Positions 27,525 through 36,285 of a stretch of DNA of 64,000 bases are shown piece after piece. Source of the stretch: Streptomyces sp. CA-210063. Lineage in GTDB: Bacteria > Actinomycetota > Actinomycetes > Streptomycetales > Streptomycetaceae. The position numbers and the translations under genes are program-made. Under the pieces are notes generated by a model. The model was not told where the DNA came from, made no database searches, and was given only the letters and a program-made list of their open reading frames with translations. Position 1 is the stretch's first letter; the number at the start of each line of letters is the position of its first letter. The DNA lies in assembly GCF_024612015.1 (NCBI RefSeq), contig NZ_CP102512.1:10478001-10542000 (forward strand). Direction: 5' to 3'.

Positions 27525-28580
27525 TCACAGGGCGGTGCGGGTTTCGGCGGCGGAGATGATCTCCTGGCGCTGGTTGTGGCGCCGCTCGTACTCCAGGACC
27601 TGGCGGGCGACGCTGGAGGGGACGTTCTGCAGCTGGGCGATGATCTTGTCGGAGTTCATGATGTCGTAGCCGTCCCAGGGTTCGCTGCCGCGCAGCTGCT
27701 CGATGGAGTCCAGGACTCCGGGCCGGTTGGCGTGGGTGCGTTCGTATCCCTCGATGACCGTCAGATCCGACTGGGACAGTGAGCGCAGCTGCCGCTTGAT
27801 GTCGTCGACGCTGAGCTGGCTGAAGCGGGTGATCGGCAACTCCTCTTCCCGGGTCACCGCTCCCTGGACGTCTTCGGCCATGCGGGTCGCGTCGGGCATC
27901 TCCCGCAAGGCACCCTCGGCCGCGTCCCTGGCCCGCCGGCCGCTGTTCTGGGCGACGTCCTGCACCCGGTCGGCCGCGGTCCGCACGGCGCGCGCGGCCG
28001 TGTCGGTCCAGCCGTTCCCGTTCTCCTGGGCGACGCCGTTGGCCGCGGCCGCCACGGCCCGCGCGTTCTGGGCGACGCTGTCCTCCAGTCTTTCGAGTAG
28101 TTCCTCGTCCTGGCGGCGCAGTGCGGCGAGCAGGTCGGCGGTGGCCTCGTCATGGGCCTCTTCGGCGATGCTCTGGCCGGCCCGGCAGGCCGCCAGCGCT
28201 CGGGCGGTGACTGTGTACTCGTCCTTGGCATTCCTCAGCAGCCGCCGCTCGTCGTTCGGCCACCGGCCGTGCAGCATCTCACTCACGAGCGTGGATCCGA
28301 TGGTCAGCGGCAGCATGGCGGTGCGCACGGCGCTGCGGGAGATGACCCGAGCGATGTCCACCGTGTCCCCGACAAGCCCGCTGCGGGGCCGCAGCTCGCG
28401 CACGTGGTGCTCGATGCGCTGAAGGCTGTCCTGGACGTCGTCCACCTGGCGCTCGAGCATCTGCCGGTAGGGGCCGGGCGGCGTGATCGTCGCATCCGCC
28501 CTGAACCGGTCGACGACCGCCTCATGCGCCTCGCGGGCATCCTCCAACGCTGGTACGAGCGCGTCCGTCATCACTGTCAT
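27525..28580 (-). CDS. Hypothetical helical protein (stress-region protein)
   Basis: The 351-residue protein is almost wholly alpha-helical and charged. The N-terminal part (VDDVQDSLQRIEHHVRELRP) suggests a coiled coil. The middle (residues about 170-220) has Ala/Arg-rich amphipathic helices (ARAVRTAADRVQDVAQNSG). The C-terminal 100 residues contain two short repeats of a helix-hairpin type: VDDIKRQLRSLSQSDLTVIE, and SDKIIAQLQNVPSSVARQVL followed by EYERRHNQR. No signal peptide or enzyme motif is visible. It is divergent from a small membrane peptide gene and follows Hsp20. I know no function. Confidence 0.7.
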   Translation of the reverse strand: MTVMTDALVPALEDAREAHEAVVDRFRADATITPPGPYRQMLERQVDDVQDSLQRIEHHVRELRPRSGLVGDTVDIARVISRSAVRTAMLPLTIGSTLVSEMLHGRWPNDERRLLRNAKDEYTVTARALAACRAGQSIAEEAHDEATADLLAALRRQDEELLERLEDSVAQNARAVAAAANGVAQENGNGWTDTAARAVRTAADRVQDVAQNSGRRARDAAEGALREMPDATRMAEDVQGAVTREEELPITRFSQLSVDDIKRQLRSLSQSDLTVIEGYERTHANRPGVLDSIEQLRGSEPWDGYDIMNSDKIIAQLQNVPSSVARQVLEYERRHNQRQEIISAAETRTAL

Positions 28581-28996
28581 GGGGGTGCTCCCTGGTTGTG
28601 GGGGTCAGGCGGCCGGCCAGAGGGCCGCGCAGAGGGAATCGGCTGTCCGCCGGGCTTTCCGCGGTTGGGCAGCCGATGACCATCTTGTGGGGCCCGGAGC
28701 GAGATCGCCGGGAGGCTGGGCCTGTTCGCGTCCGACGCCCATGCATTGCTGGGACGCTTTCACCCCCGCTCGCCTGCTGTCCCTGCTGGGTGCATCGCAA
28801 CAGACGGGAGGGAATGCGTCATCCCCTTCCGAGTCAGCCCCTGATCTCGCGTGGGGCTGAAAGGGTGATGACGGCGGTTGTGCTGTGTCGAAAGTCTTGA
28901 TCACGCGTTGGTCCGGGCGTGAATCCTCACGTTGACGACGCTGCGCCGTACACCCCGCCGCTCGGGCTTACTGGCTCCCAGCCCGAGCGGGACGAC

Positions 28997-29110
28997 ATGA
29001 ACATCGGCCTCAGGCGTGACGGCGGGTGGAGCCGGGCCGTGATGGTCACCTACTCAGCGGTGCTTGTTGCGGCTGCTGTGGTGATTGCCGTTACGGACCG
29101 GCTCCCTTGA
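28997..29110 (+). CDS. Very small single-span membrane peptide, possible
   Basis: This frame of 37 residues reads MNIGLRRDGGWSRAVMVTYS followed by AVLVAAAVVIAVTDRLP: a basic head and one membrane segment. A longer start at 28919 is possible. The ribosome site is weak, so it may not be real. Confidence 0.35.
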   Translation: MNIGLRRDGGWSRAVMVTYSAVLVAAAVVIAVTDRLP

Positions 29111-29529
29111 GAGATCCAGAGACGCGTGGTCAGGGCCAGACGGACGGCCCGGGCTGGACTGTGGCGGCAGCCGGGTCAGATACGGGTGTGTGCCTGCGCG
29201 AGCAGCTGGCCGAGGCGATCGCCTCCCTTCGCTGGCAGACAGCGGTGATGCTGTCGCATGTCCCCGGCCGTGTGAGTGGAGCCGGGGCCGCCGGGCCGGA
29301 AGGCGAGACATCACCTGGCTCGCAGCAGCCTCGCTGAACCGCCGGTGGGCGATCCACGACCAGCTGCCGGTCGGCTGGTGATGATGACGCCGATCGCGCG
29401 GGCCGATCGGCGGCCGGGGCCCGCTCCCGGCCGCCACCGGCGCCGGGGCTGCGGGTGATGGCGTCCGCGCCGCCGCACGGCGGTGAGCTGCCCGGCATGG
29501 TCGACCAGGAGCTCGCCGGCCTCATCCGT

Positions 29530-29790
29530 CCACGACGCCTTCGACGACGGCACCGCCTACCGGGCGGAGCTGTCGGCGCGCGTCGACCAGCCGGTTCTGT
29601 CCGACGGCCCGATCCCATGGGGCCAAGCCCTTGAGGGTTCGACGCCGCCACCCTCTACGCCTACACGCTGCTCCAGCCGGACACCGCCGACCGCGTCCAC
29701 GACGCTTTCCCCGTCCTGTGCAGCCCGGCCGGCCCCGCCGCCGAAGCGACCGTATGCGCCCAGCTGGAATGGGAGAGGTTCCGGGCACCG
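29530..29790 (+). pseudogene. Phosphotransferase (APH-like) C-terminal remnant, copy 1
   Basis: The frames together read DAATLYAYTLLQPDTADRVH, then PVLCSPAGPAAEATVCAQL. This is the end of an aminoglycoside-phosphotransferase-fold protein and closely matches the fragment at 47052-47509, also at DNA level. Upstream sequence is rearranged and the C-terminal end is lost. The region 29111-29530 shows nothing recognisable. Confidence 0.6.
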
Positions 29791-29905
29791 TGCGGTCGGA
29801 CACGTGACCTCCCTGTGCGATATGAATGCTCGTCGCGCGCTGCCGGATCGAGCCTCCGATGTCCACTGTTGCGTGGAGGCCAGACCCGGGCGGCACCCGC
29901 CGTCC

Positions 29906-30748
29906 TTATCCGAGCGTGAGCATCGCCTCGGTGACCTCGCCGACCGCCGCCTCGGGGATCGCAGTGGCGGCCTCCTTGAGGACGAGCAGCCGTGCCCCGG
30001 GGATCTCGCGCGCGATCGCCTCGCCGTTGCCGACGGGGAAGAACCGGTCGCGGCGGCCGTGGACGACGAGCGTGGGGACCTCGATCTCGGGCAGGCGCTC
30101 GCGCCAGCGGGGTTTGCAGTCGAGTCTGGAAAACACCATGCCCATCTGGTTGGCCATCTGGACCGGGGGTGCGGTGCCGGGCGTGCGGTCCCAGATGCGC
30201 GCAGCGATTGCGCGCGCGGCGACGGGGTCGTCGCCGAGGACCTCCGCGCCGGCGGCGGCGAACTCCGCAACCGCCTCGCGGTCGGTCCAATCGGGCATCG
30301 GACGCGCGAACAGCCGGCTCATCGTCGCCTGGTCATGGTCGGGGAGGTCATCGTCGGGCGGGCCAGGGGCAACCGCGCGGGTGCCGACCAGGGTGAGCGC
30401 CGAGAACGCGCCCGGATGGTCGAGCACGGCCACCTGGGCGACCATCCCGCCGACGCCGATCCCCGCGAGGTGCGCGGGCCCCCCGCCGAGCGCGTCAGCA
30501 AGGGCCGCCGCGTCGGCGGCGAGGCCGCGCAGGGTGTAGGCGGGCTCCTCCGGATCCGTCGTCGTCGACTCTCCGCTGTCGCGCAGGTCGTAGCGCACCA
30601 CACGGCGCCCGCCGGCGGCGAGGCGCTCGCACAGCGCGTCGGGCCAGGAGAGCATCGTCGTCCCGCCCGCGAGCAGGACGAGTGGCGCGTCGTCGTCACC
30701 GAACGACTCGATGCCCAAGACGATCCCATGGGCGTTGACAGTGGTCAT
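29906..30748 (-). CDS. Alpha/beta hydrolase-fold protein without nucleophile serine
   Basis: The 280-residue protein has the full alpha/beta hydrolase layout: LVLLAGGTTMLSW (oxyanion loop), VVRYDLRDSGEST, the nucleophile elbow and PTLVVHGRRDRFFP with the acid residue. The elbow, normally GxSxG, reads LAGIGVGGMVAQ, so the serine is Gly98. The place of the catalytic His reads KEAATAIPEAAVG and has none. It resembles RdmC/DhaA-type esterases but probably does not hydrolyse esters. It follows the reductase gene by four bases (same operon). Confidence 0.8.
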   Translation of the reverse strand: MTTVNAHGIVLGIESFGDDDAPLVLLAGGTTMLSWPDALCERLAAGGRRVVRYDLRDSGESTTTDPEEPAYTLRGLAADAAALADALGGGPAHLAGIGVGGMVAQVAVLDHPGAFSALTLVGTRAVAPGPPDDDLPDHDQATMSRLFARPMPDWTDREAVAEFAAAGAEVLGDDPVAARAIAARIWDRTPGTAPPVQMANQMGMVFSRLDCKPRWRERLPEIEVPTLVVHGRRDRFFPVGNGEAIAREIPGARLLVLKEAATAIPEAAVGEVTEAMLTLG

Positions 30749-30752
30749 CGGA

Positions 30753-31370
30753 TCACCGGACGACGTCGTAGGTCAGGTGCGTCGCGGTCGATGTCGAGAT
30801 CACGCTCCGCTGCACCAGCGTGCGCGGCGCTGCTCCGGTGAACAGTGGTGTCCCGGCGCCCAGCACGATGGGCGCGAGGTGCAGCGTCAGCGCGTCGACC
30901 AGCCCGGCGTCGAGCGCGGAGCCGACCGTGGCGCCGCCGCCCATGAGGATGACGTCGAGGTCCTTGCCGCTGTCCGACGACGCCGCCTCGGCTCGCTCGC
31001 GCGCGGCGGTGACGGCGTCGGGCAGACCGGTGGTGACGAACGTCCAGTCGAGGTTGGTTGTCCGCACCGACTCTGGCGGCGAACTCGTCACGACGACGAA
31101 CGCGGGCTTGCCGACCTCGCCGGCGCCGTACCCGGACGTGTCGTCCCAGCCTTTCGGCCCGTCGACAACGTCGAAGAGGTGGCGGCCGAGGACGACGGCG
31201 CCCGAGCGGGCGGTCCCCTCGCGCAGGACCCGGCGGTCGTCGGGGTCGTCGGAAAACGCCCACGTGTGCAGGGCCTCGCCGCCGGTGCCCAAACCGTTGT
31301 CCTGGCTGGGGTCGGGCCCGGTGACGAAGCCGTCGAGAGAGACCGAGATGTCAGCGATGATGCGAGTCAT
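30753..31370 (-). CDS. RibD C-terminal/dihydrofolate reductase-like protein
   Basis: This NADPH-dependent reductase-fold protein has 205 residues: RIIADISVSLDGFVTGPD at the start, AVVLGRHLFDVVDGPKGW, and the cofactor glycine loop VILMGGGATVGSALDAGLVD. The closing segment LHLAPIVLGAGTPLF is typical of the family. Members are common in Streptomyces; few have known substrates. It is the first gene of a two-gene operon with the hydrolase-fold protein. Confidence 0.88.
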   Translation of the reverse strand: MTRIIADISVSLDGFVTGPDPSQDNGLGTGGEALHTWAFSDDPDDRRVLREGTARSGAVVLGRHLFDVVDGPKGWDDTSGYGAGEVGKPAFVVVTSSPPESVRTTNLDWTFVTTGLPDAVTAARERAEAASSDSGKDLDVILMGGGATVGSALDAGLVDALTLHLAPIVLGAGTPLFTGAAPRTLVQRSVISTSTATHLTYDVVR

Positions 31371-31554
31371 GCCAGGGCAGACCCGATCCGCCGCCCAAAC
31401 TCATCGCTCACGCATGAAGCGTGTGGCGGATGCGAACTCGAGAGCACGACGCGGTATGGCCTCTTTGGTGCTCGGAATGGCCAGGTGAAGGGTGGAGCGC
31501 TCAATACAGGTCGGCCGATTGACGGGTACGGTCACTGCTGCTCATCGGTGTGTG

Positions 31555-31640
31555 AAGACTCGTGCGCACGGGTTGAGCCCCGCCGCCGGGTGAAGGACTT
31601 GGTACTCGGGCTGCTGTCGGACCTGCCGCGCCGCTCGTGA
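31555..31640 (+). pseudogene. IS701-like transposase N-terminal scrap
   Basis: The frame reads CARVEPRRRVKDLVLGLLSD and then LPRRS, like the RVEPRRR...GLL start of IS701-type transposases. Only about 28 residues remain. The rest of 31371-31893 shows no gene; a GAGGGC triplet repeat lies near 31728-31747. Confidence 0.4.
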
Positions 31641-31893
31641 CATGTCGATCTTGCGTGACCTGGGCGTTCTTGGCTGTCTCACGGCCTTGTCACCCATGAT
31701 CAGTCTCAAATCCGTGGCATTTCCTCGCGAGGGCGAGGGCGAGGGCGAGATCAGGCGGCTTGCCCGTGTCGGCCGAGTACACCACGCTGAGCCCCGAGCA
31801 CGAGGACTACCGGCGAGCCCAGATCGCGCACCGATGAGTTTCCTGAGCCGCGCTGGTCTATACGCCGGACACCCACGGACGGAAGGCTGGGCC

Positions 31894-32460
31894 ATGCGGA
31901 AACTGATCTACGGCATGAACCTGACTGTGGACGGCTACATCGCCGCGGCCGGCGACGACATCGGCTGGGGTGGGCCGCCGAGCGACGAGCTGTTCCAATG
32001 CTGGCTCGAACACGAGCAGGCGAGTGGCCTGTCGCTGTACGGGCGCAAGCTGTGGGAGACGATGAGCTCCTACTGGCCGACCGGCGACCAGCAGCCCAAC
32101 GCCACCCCGGCGGAGATCGAGTTCGCGCGGAACTGGCGGGACACGCCGAAGGTGGTGTTCTCCTCGACGATCGACAAGGTCGACTGGAACACCCGCCTGG
32201 TCACCGGCGACGCGATCGCCGAGATCACCCGGCTCAAGGCAGAGGACGGCGGCCCAATGAACATCGGCGGCGCAACGCTCGCCGGGGCGGCCATGCGCGC
32301 CGGGCTGATCGACGAGTACGTGATCGCCGCCCATCCGGTCCTGGTGGGCGGCGGCACGCCGTTCTTCACCGCGCTGGACAGCTGGGTGAACCTGAACCTG
32401 GTGGAGACGCGGACGTTTCCCGGCGGCGTGGTCCTGACCAGGTACGAGACGAGACGCTGA
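31894..32460 (+). CDS. RibD C-terminal/dihydrofolate reductase-like protein
   Basis: This second DHFR-like reductase of 188 residues is not closely similar to the one at 30753. It has MRKLIYGMNLTVDGYIAAAG, LSLYGRKLWETMSSYWPTGD, VFSSTIDKVDWNTRLV, and the cofactor loop NIGGATLAGAAMRAGLIDEY followed by AHPVLVGGGTPFF. GGAAGG lies seven bases before the ATG. It stands alone, with a remnant-rich region on either side. Confidence 0.88.
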   Translation: MRKLIYGMNLTVDGYIAAAGDDIGWGGPPSDELFQCWLEHEQASGLSLYGRKLWETMSSYWPTGDQQPNATPAEIEFARNWRDTPKVVFSSTIDKVDWNTRLVTGDAIAEITRLKAEDGGPMNIGGATLAGAAMRAGLIDEYVIAAHPVLVGGGTPFFTALDSWVNLNLVETRTFPGGVVLTRYETRR

Positions 32461-32636
32461 GCAGCAGCACCCCACGCGCTAGGGACTGTCTCGAAGTGAT
32501 GTGCGTAGCGGTGCGGGTAGCAGAACCTCAGCGCTCCCACCCGCCGGCCCGACCACCACCCCTCACGGACGCGCTCCGCGCGACAGTGCTCCCACCACGT
32601 CGTCGCTGTCCTCGCCACGAACACGCCGAGAACCTG

Positions 32637-32690
32637 CCGCGGTGCCGGCTGACGTCCCCACAGCAGCGGTGCCGGCTGACGTCCCCACAG
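32637..32690. repeat. 24-bp tandem duplication
   Basis: A unit containing GCGGTGCCGGCTGACGTCCC is present twice in tandem. It is part of a gene-free stretch (32461-32935). Confidence 0.75.
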
Positions 32691-32732
32691 CAAGTGACTC
32701 CGTCACTTCGAAACACCACCTAGTCTCACGGT

Positions 32733-32780
32733 GATGTCGTATACGACATCGGTACGACATGGCCCGTGAGATTACGACAT
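32733..32780. promoter_or_regulatory. Perfect 18-bp palindrome plus two extra half-sites (operator-like)
   Basis: GATGTCGTATACGACATC (32733-32750) is a perfect palindrome. Its half TACGACAT recurs at 32753-32760 and 32773-32780, giving three same-strand copies. This is the look of a GntR- or TetR-type operator. No intact regulator gene flanks it. Confidence 0.5.
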
Positions 32781-32785
32781 CAGTC

Positions 32786-32815
32786 GCGAGACCCTCAGCT
32801 GTTGTAGGGTCTCGC
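32786..32815. terminator. Strong hairpin downstream of the amidase pseudogene
   Basis: GCGAGACCCT and AGGGTCTCGC form a perfect 10-bp stem with a 10-base loop. It lies 120 bases past the amidase end on the minus strand. Confidence 0.55.
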
Positions 32816-32935
32816 GCTCGGCTTCATGTGGCGGCTCTGTGACCTGCGCTTTCCGCGTTGGCAGCGACTGTGCGCATTCGGAGGATCTCGTCGTGATGCG
32901 CACATCGTCCTCGACGGACACCCAGGTAGTACGCC

Positions 32936-33743
32936 CTACTTCGGTGCCTGGAAGCCGCCGATTCTCTGCTCGAGCAGGTCGGCCAGCCGCAGCGGGGTGC
33001 GGTCCTCGAACATCGGACCGATGAGTTGCACTCCCACCGGCAGACCCTCGGGCGACCGGCCCGCTGGTATGGCGGTGGCGGGTAGACCGGGCATGGTGGC
33101 CAGACCGGCCCAGACGAGCTGGTCGAGGTACGGGTACTCGACGCCGTCGATGTCGATCCGGCGTTTCATCAGGTCGGGGTTGTGGTCGTGGCGGAACGCG
33201 GGGGTGGGCGTGATGGGGCACACCACGGCGTCGAACTCGGCGAAGAACTGCCGCCAGCCCCAGGGCCACCGCTGACCCGCCGGAGGATCCACCCGGCGTG
33301 CGACCGTGATCCCACGGGTTATTGGTGGTGCCGTAGATCGCGTTGAAGCTCTGCACATCTTGCAGCCCCAAGGGCACATTGGTCTTGCCGAGCACCACCG
33401 CGCCTGCGGCCTTGAGCCGCGACACCTGCACCGCGTCCTCGGCCGGCATGTAGTTCCGGTGCAGCGGCATGCCCCAGGTCGTGGGCAACTCGGCGATGTC
33501 GTAGGACTCTTTGACCGTCACCGGAATGCCGAGCAGCGGCCGGTCCTCACCGCGGGCGCGCGCATGGTCGGCACCGCGCGCGGCGGCCCGGGCACGGTCG
33601 AAGTCCGGCACACAGATCGCGTTGATCGCCTTGTCGTCCCGCTCAATACGGGCGATCGCCTCGTCAGTCAGTTCCGCCGAGGTTACTTCACCGGCACGCA
33701 AGGCAGCCGTGAGTTCTTCGGCCGTCGGAAAATTCCACTCCAT
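32936..33743 (-). pseudogene. Amidase (amidase-signature family), internally deleted
   Basis: The N-terminal part is intact from MEWNFPTAEELTAALRAGEV through the catalytic lysine (GIPVTVKESYDI) to the Ser-cisSer-Ser loop (GRTPGGSSGGSAVALG). It then jumps, with a frame change near 33250-33280, straight to the C-terminal end: FFAEFDAVVCPITPTPAFRH, GLPATAIPAGRSPEG, PVGVQLIGPMFEDRT. About 200 central residues are missing (family length about 460). It is a clear deletion pseudogene. Confidence 0.85.
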
Positions 33744-33965
33744 GAATCGGACGGTACGGGTATCTGAGAGAGGCCACGAAACGGCGCTTCGCACAACGGG
33801 GTTGGCGCCTCAGGCTACGAACAATTCGCCCGACCGCCGGCGATGGCGATGCGCGGTGTCTTCGCCTCCGAGCACGGAGACCGACAGTCGCGGTGGGGTC
33901 TCGCCTCATGTCCGGGCCGCCCGTGGGTACATGCGTCCAGGCCTTCACCAGCGACAATGATCCTT

Positions 33966-34283
33966 ATGGACATTGTCGTTGAGATCCATGTGCCCCTTAG
34001 GGATGCGGCGGGCACTCCGGAAGGTTCCGATCCCTTCCCGTGGATCGACCAGGTCGAGGACTTCCTCGCTGAGCAGGAGGCGGCGGAGGTGTACGACGAT
34101 GGCGAGGAGTACGACGAGGTGTACGTCTTCTCCATCACCGGGGCCACTGAGGAGGTTCTCCTGGCCGTGGCGTCTGACCTGGCCAGGCTTCCGGGCATCC
34201 CGAGCGGAGTGTTCGCGATGGTCACGAGTGATGAGGCGGAGGAGATCGGCCTCGGACGACGTGTCGAGCTGCCGCTCGATTAG
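33966..34283 (+). CDS. Small acidic hypothetical protein
   Basis: This 105-residue protein begins MDIVVEIHVPLRDAAGTPEG and is very acidic (WIDQVEDFLAEQEAAEVYDD, GEEYDEVYVF). The later part (ATEEVLLAVASDLARLPGIP) looks like an alpha/beta module. A start nine bases earlier (ATG 33957) is possible. Acidic proteins of this type are found beside or as immunity-like proteins in Streptomyces, but no partner is seen here. The family is not recognised. Confidence 0.6.
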   Translation: MDIVVEIHVPLRDAAGTPEGSDPFPWIDQVEDFLAEQEAAEVYDDGEEYDEVYVFSITGATEEVLLAVASDLARLPGIPSGVFAMVTSDEAEEIGLGRRVELPLD

Positions 34284-34418
34284 CCCTCTGTGGAACGGAA
34301 CCGACGGTCGACCAGGGTCTTCGTTCTGCTGGTTTCACGTTCCTGGCGAGCAGGGCAGACACGCACGGGCTTCCAAGATCATGTAGCTCTCCACGCCCCG
34401 TGACCGGCCTGGCAGACC

Positions 34419-34700
34419 GTGCCTGCCGACGCGTCATCGCTGATCCCACCTGCCCTTGACCGGCTCCGCGAGCGGCCCCAGGCTGTGTCAGGGGAGGTGC
34501 CGGGCCTACTGGAACGGCTGGCCGAGGTGCCGGATCCTCGCGACCCGCGCGGGGTGCGGCACGCCCTGGCCGTCGTACTCGCGCCGGCCGTGTGTGCGGT
34601 GTTGGCCGGGGCGACGTCACTGCTCGCGGTCGGCGAGTGGATCGTGGACGCACCACCGCAGGTGCCGGAACGGCTCGGCGCGCCGCCTGATCGTGTCGAG
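34419..34700 (+). pseudogene. ISAs1-family transposase N-terminal remnant
   Basis: The frame reads VPGLLERLAEVPDPRDPRGV, then RHALAVVLAPAVCAVLAGAT and AVGEWIVDAPPQVPERLG, the N-terminal associated domain of ISAs1 transposases. It stops where the convergent subtilase gene ends; the DDE domain is absent. Confidence 0.75.
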
Positions 34701-34701
34701 C

Positions 34702-36285
34702 TCATCGCGTCCGCTGTCCCGCTCGTGCAGTTGGTGCCGTACGCCCTGCGACCAGTTGGGCGAGCGCGATGGCCTGGGCGGCGTTCACCCGGCCGAAGCC
34801 GTAGTCGTCGTTGTGGCCGTTGCCGTCGTAGACGACACCTGGTCCGCCGATCTTGTCGGCCGACTGGTGCATGATCTCGCGCAGTTGGTCGCGGGTCAGG
34901 GCGGGGTTGGCCGCCAACGCCAGTGCCGCGCAGCCGGCCGCGCAGGGGGCGGCGAAGCTGGTGCCGGTGCTTGGGCCGAAGCCGCCTCCGGACGTCGTGC
35001 TGAAGACATCGACTCCGGGGGCGATCAGTTCGACCTCGGGGCCGCGGGCCGCGTTGTCCTCCCGGTCCTTGTTGTTCGACCGGACCACCGCGATGACATC
35101 CGGATGGGAGACCACCTCGTCCAGCATGATGTCGACGTTCCTGCCGTTGCTGGCCGCCCAGAAGATCGGCAGCCCCTTGCCCTGGCGTCCGTCGGCGGCG
35201 GCGAATTCGAGGGCCAGCTTCAGCGTGTCGGTCAGGTCCCACTCCGCAATGTTCGGGCCCAGGCTGCTGACGAGGATGTCCGCGCCTTGCTGTGCGCCGA
35301 TTCCGGACTCGGTCGAGGGGTCGGCGGCGTACGCCACGGCACGTGCCAAGGTCGTCTGCGTGCCGACCTGGTCACCCAGGCACGCCACCAGCATGAGCTC
35401 GCACTCGGGGGCCGCACCGACCCCGCCCGTGCCGTTGTGCCGGGCGCCGACCATCCCGGCGCAGAAAGTGCCGTGGTCCTCGTCGGGCATGCCCACGGTG
35501 TTCTGGGTGAAGGTCACGCCCACCACGCCGCTGCTGTAGAAGCCCGAGCCCGGGTCCAGCCCACTGGCGAGATCCTTGTGCCGCACATCGAAGCCGTTGT
35601 CGATGACGGCGACGCGGACGCCGTCCCCGAGCGTGCGGTCCCACGCCTTCTCGATGCGGACGTCGGCGCCCGGCTTCCCGCCATTGGTGCCCGTGTTGTC
35701 CCACTGCCACTGCTTGGGGTACTCGGGGTCGGAGGGGTGGAACCGGGTCGGGACGTGCTCGATGAACGACGGTTCGGCGAAGACGAAACGGTCGTTGTCG
35801 TGCAGCTCCACGGAGGCCGCGAGGGCGTCCTCGGCCGTCCTGGCCCGCACCTCGTAAAGGTTCGTCGCGAAGCCGAGTTTGTTGACGACACTCAGGCCGG
35901 CCGTCTCGATCTCGCGCTCTGCTTCCTCCTGCGAGAGCGACGGCCGCAGCTGGACGTTCAGCGCGTCGGTCGCGATACCGATCCTGCCGTTGGGCCGCCG
36001 GATGACCTTGCCTGCCGCCTCCGCCCCGGAGATTTCCTCGCCTACGTCGACCGCCGCTCGGGTCTGCCGGTTCGGCCTGACGAACACCCAGTGCGCGCGG
36101 GCGAAGGCGGCGGTGGTCTCGTCGTCGATTCCCGCATCGCGCATCGCTCCCCGTGCGCTCGTGCCCAGCTCGGCCTCCGCCTCGGCGGCGGCCCTGACAC
36201 CGTCCGTCTCCACCTTCACCGCTACGACATCGTCGAGTTCCTCCGCCTCGACGAGGTTGCCACGCTGGTAGTACTGACGCGCCAT
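34702..36285 (-). CDS. Subtilisin-like serine protease without signal peptide
   Basis: This S8-family protease has 527 residues. The catalytic triad is complete: Asp229 in VAVIDNGFDVRH, His271 in DEDHGTFCAGMVG and Ser443 in TGTSFAAPCAAG, with the oxyanion Asn380 in WAASNGRN. The first about 185 residues form an acidic, Ala/Glu-rich region with a propeptide-like end (TNLYEVRARTAEDALAASVE). The N-terminus MARQYYQRGNLVEAEELDDV has no signal peptide, so it should act in the cytoplasm or be released by another route. It begins after GAGG. Alone in its transcription unit, it ends next to a transposase remnant. Its substrate is unknown. Confidence 0.88.
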   Translation of the reverse strand: MARQYYQRGNLVEAEELDDVVAVKVETDGVRAAAEAEAELGTSARGAMRDAGIDDETTAAFARAHWVFVRPNRQTRAAVDVGEEISGAEAAGKVIRRPNGRIGIATDALNVQLRPSLSQEEAEREIETAGLSVVNKLGFATNLYEVRARTAEDALAASVELHDNDRFVFAEPSFIEHVPTRFHPSDPEYPKQWQWDNTGTNGGKPGADVRIEKAWDRTLGDGVRVAVIDNGFDVRHKDLASGLDPGSGFYSSGVVGVTFTQNTVGMPDEDHGTFCAGMVGARHNGTGGVGAAPECELMLVACLGDQVGTQTTLARAVAYAADPSTESGIGAQQGADILVSSLGPNIAEWDLTDTLKLALEFAAADGRQGKGLPIFWAASNGRNVDIMLDEVVSHPDVIAVVRSNNKDREDNAARGPEVELIAPGVDVFSTTSGGGFGPSTGTSFAAPCAAGCAALALAANPALTRDQLREIMHQSADKIGGPGVVYDGNGHNDDYGFGRVNAAQAIALAQLVAGRTAPTARAGQRTR

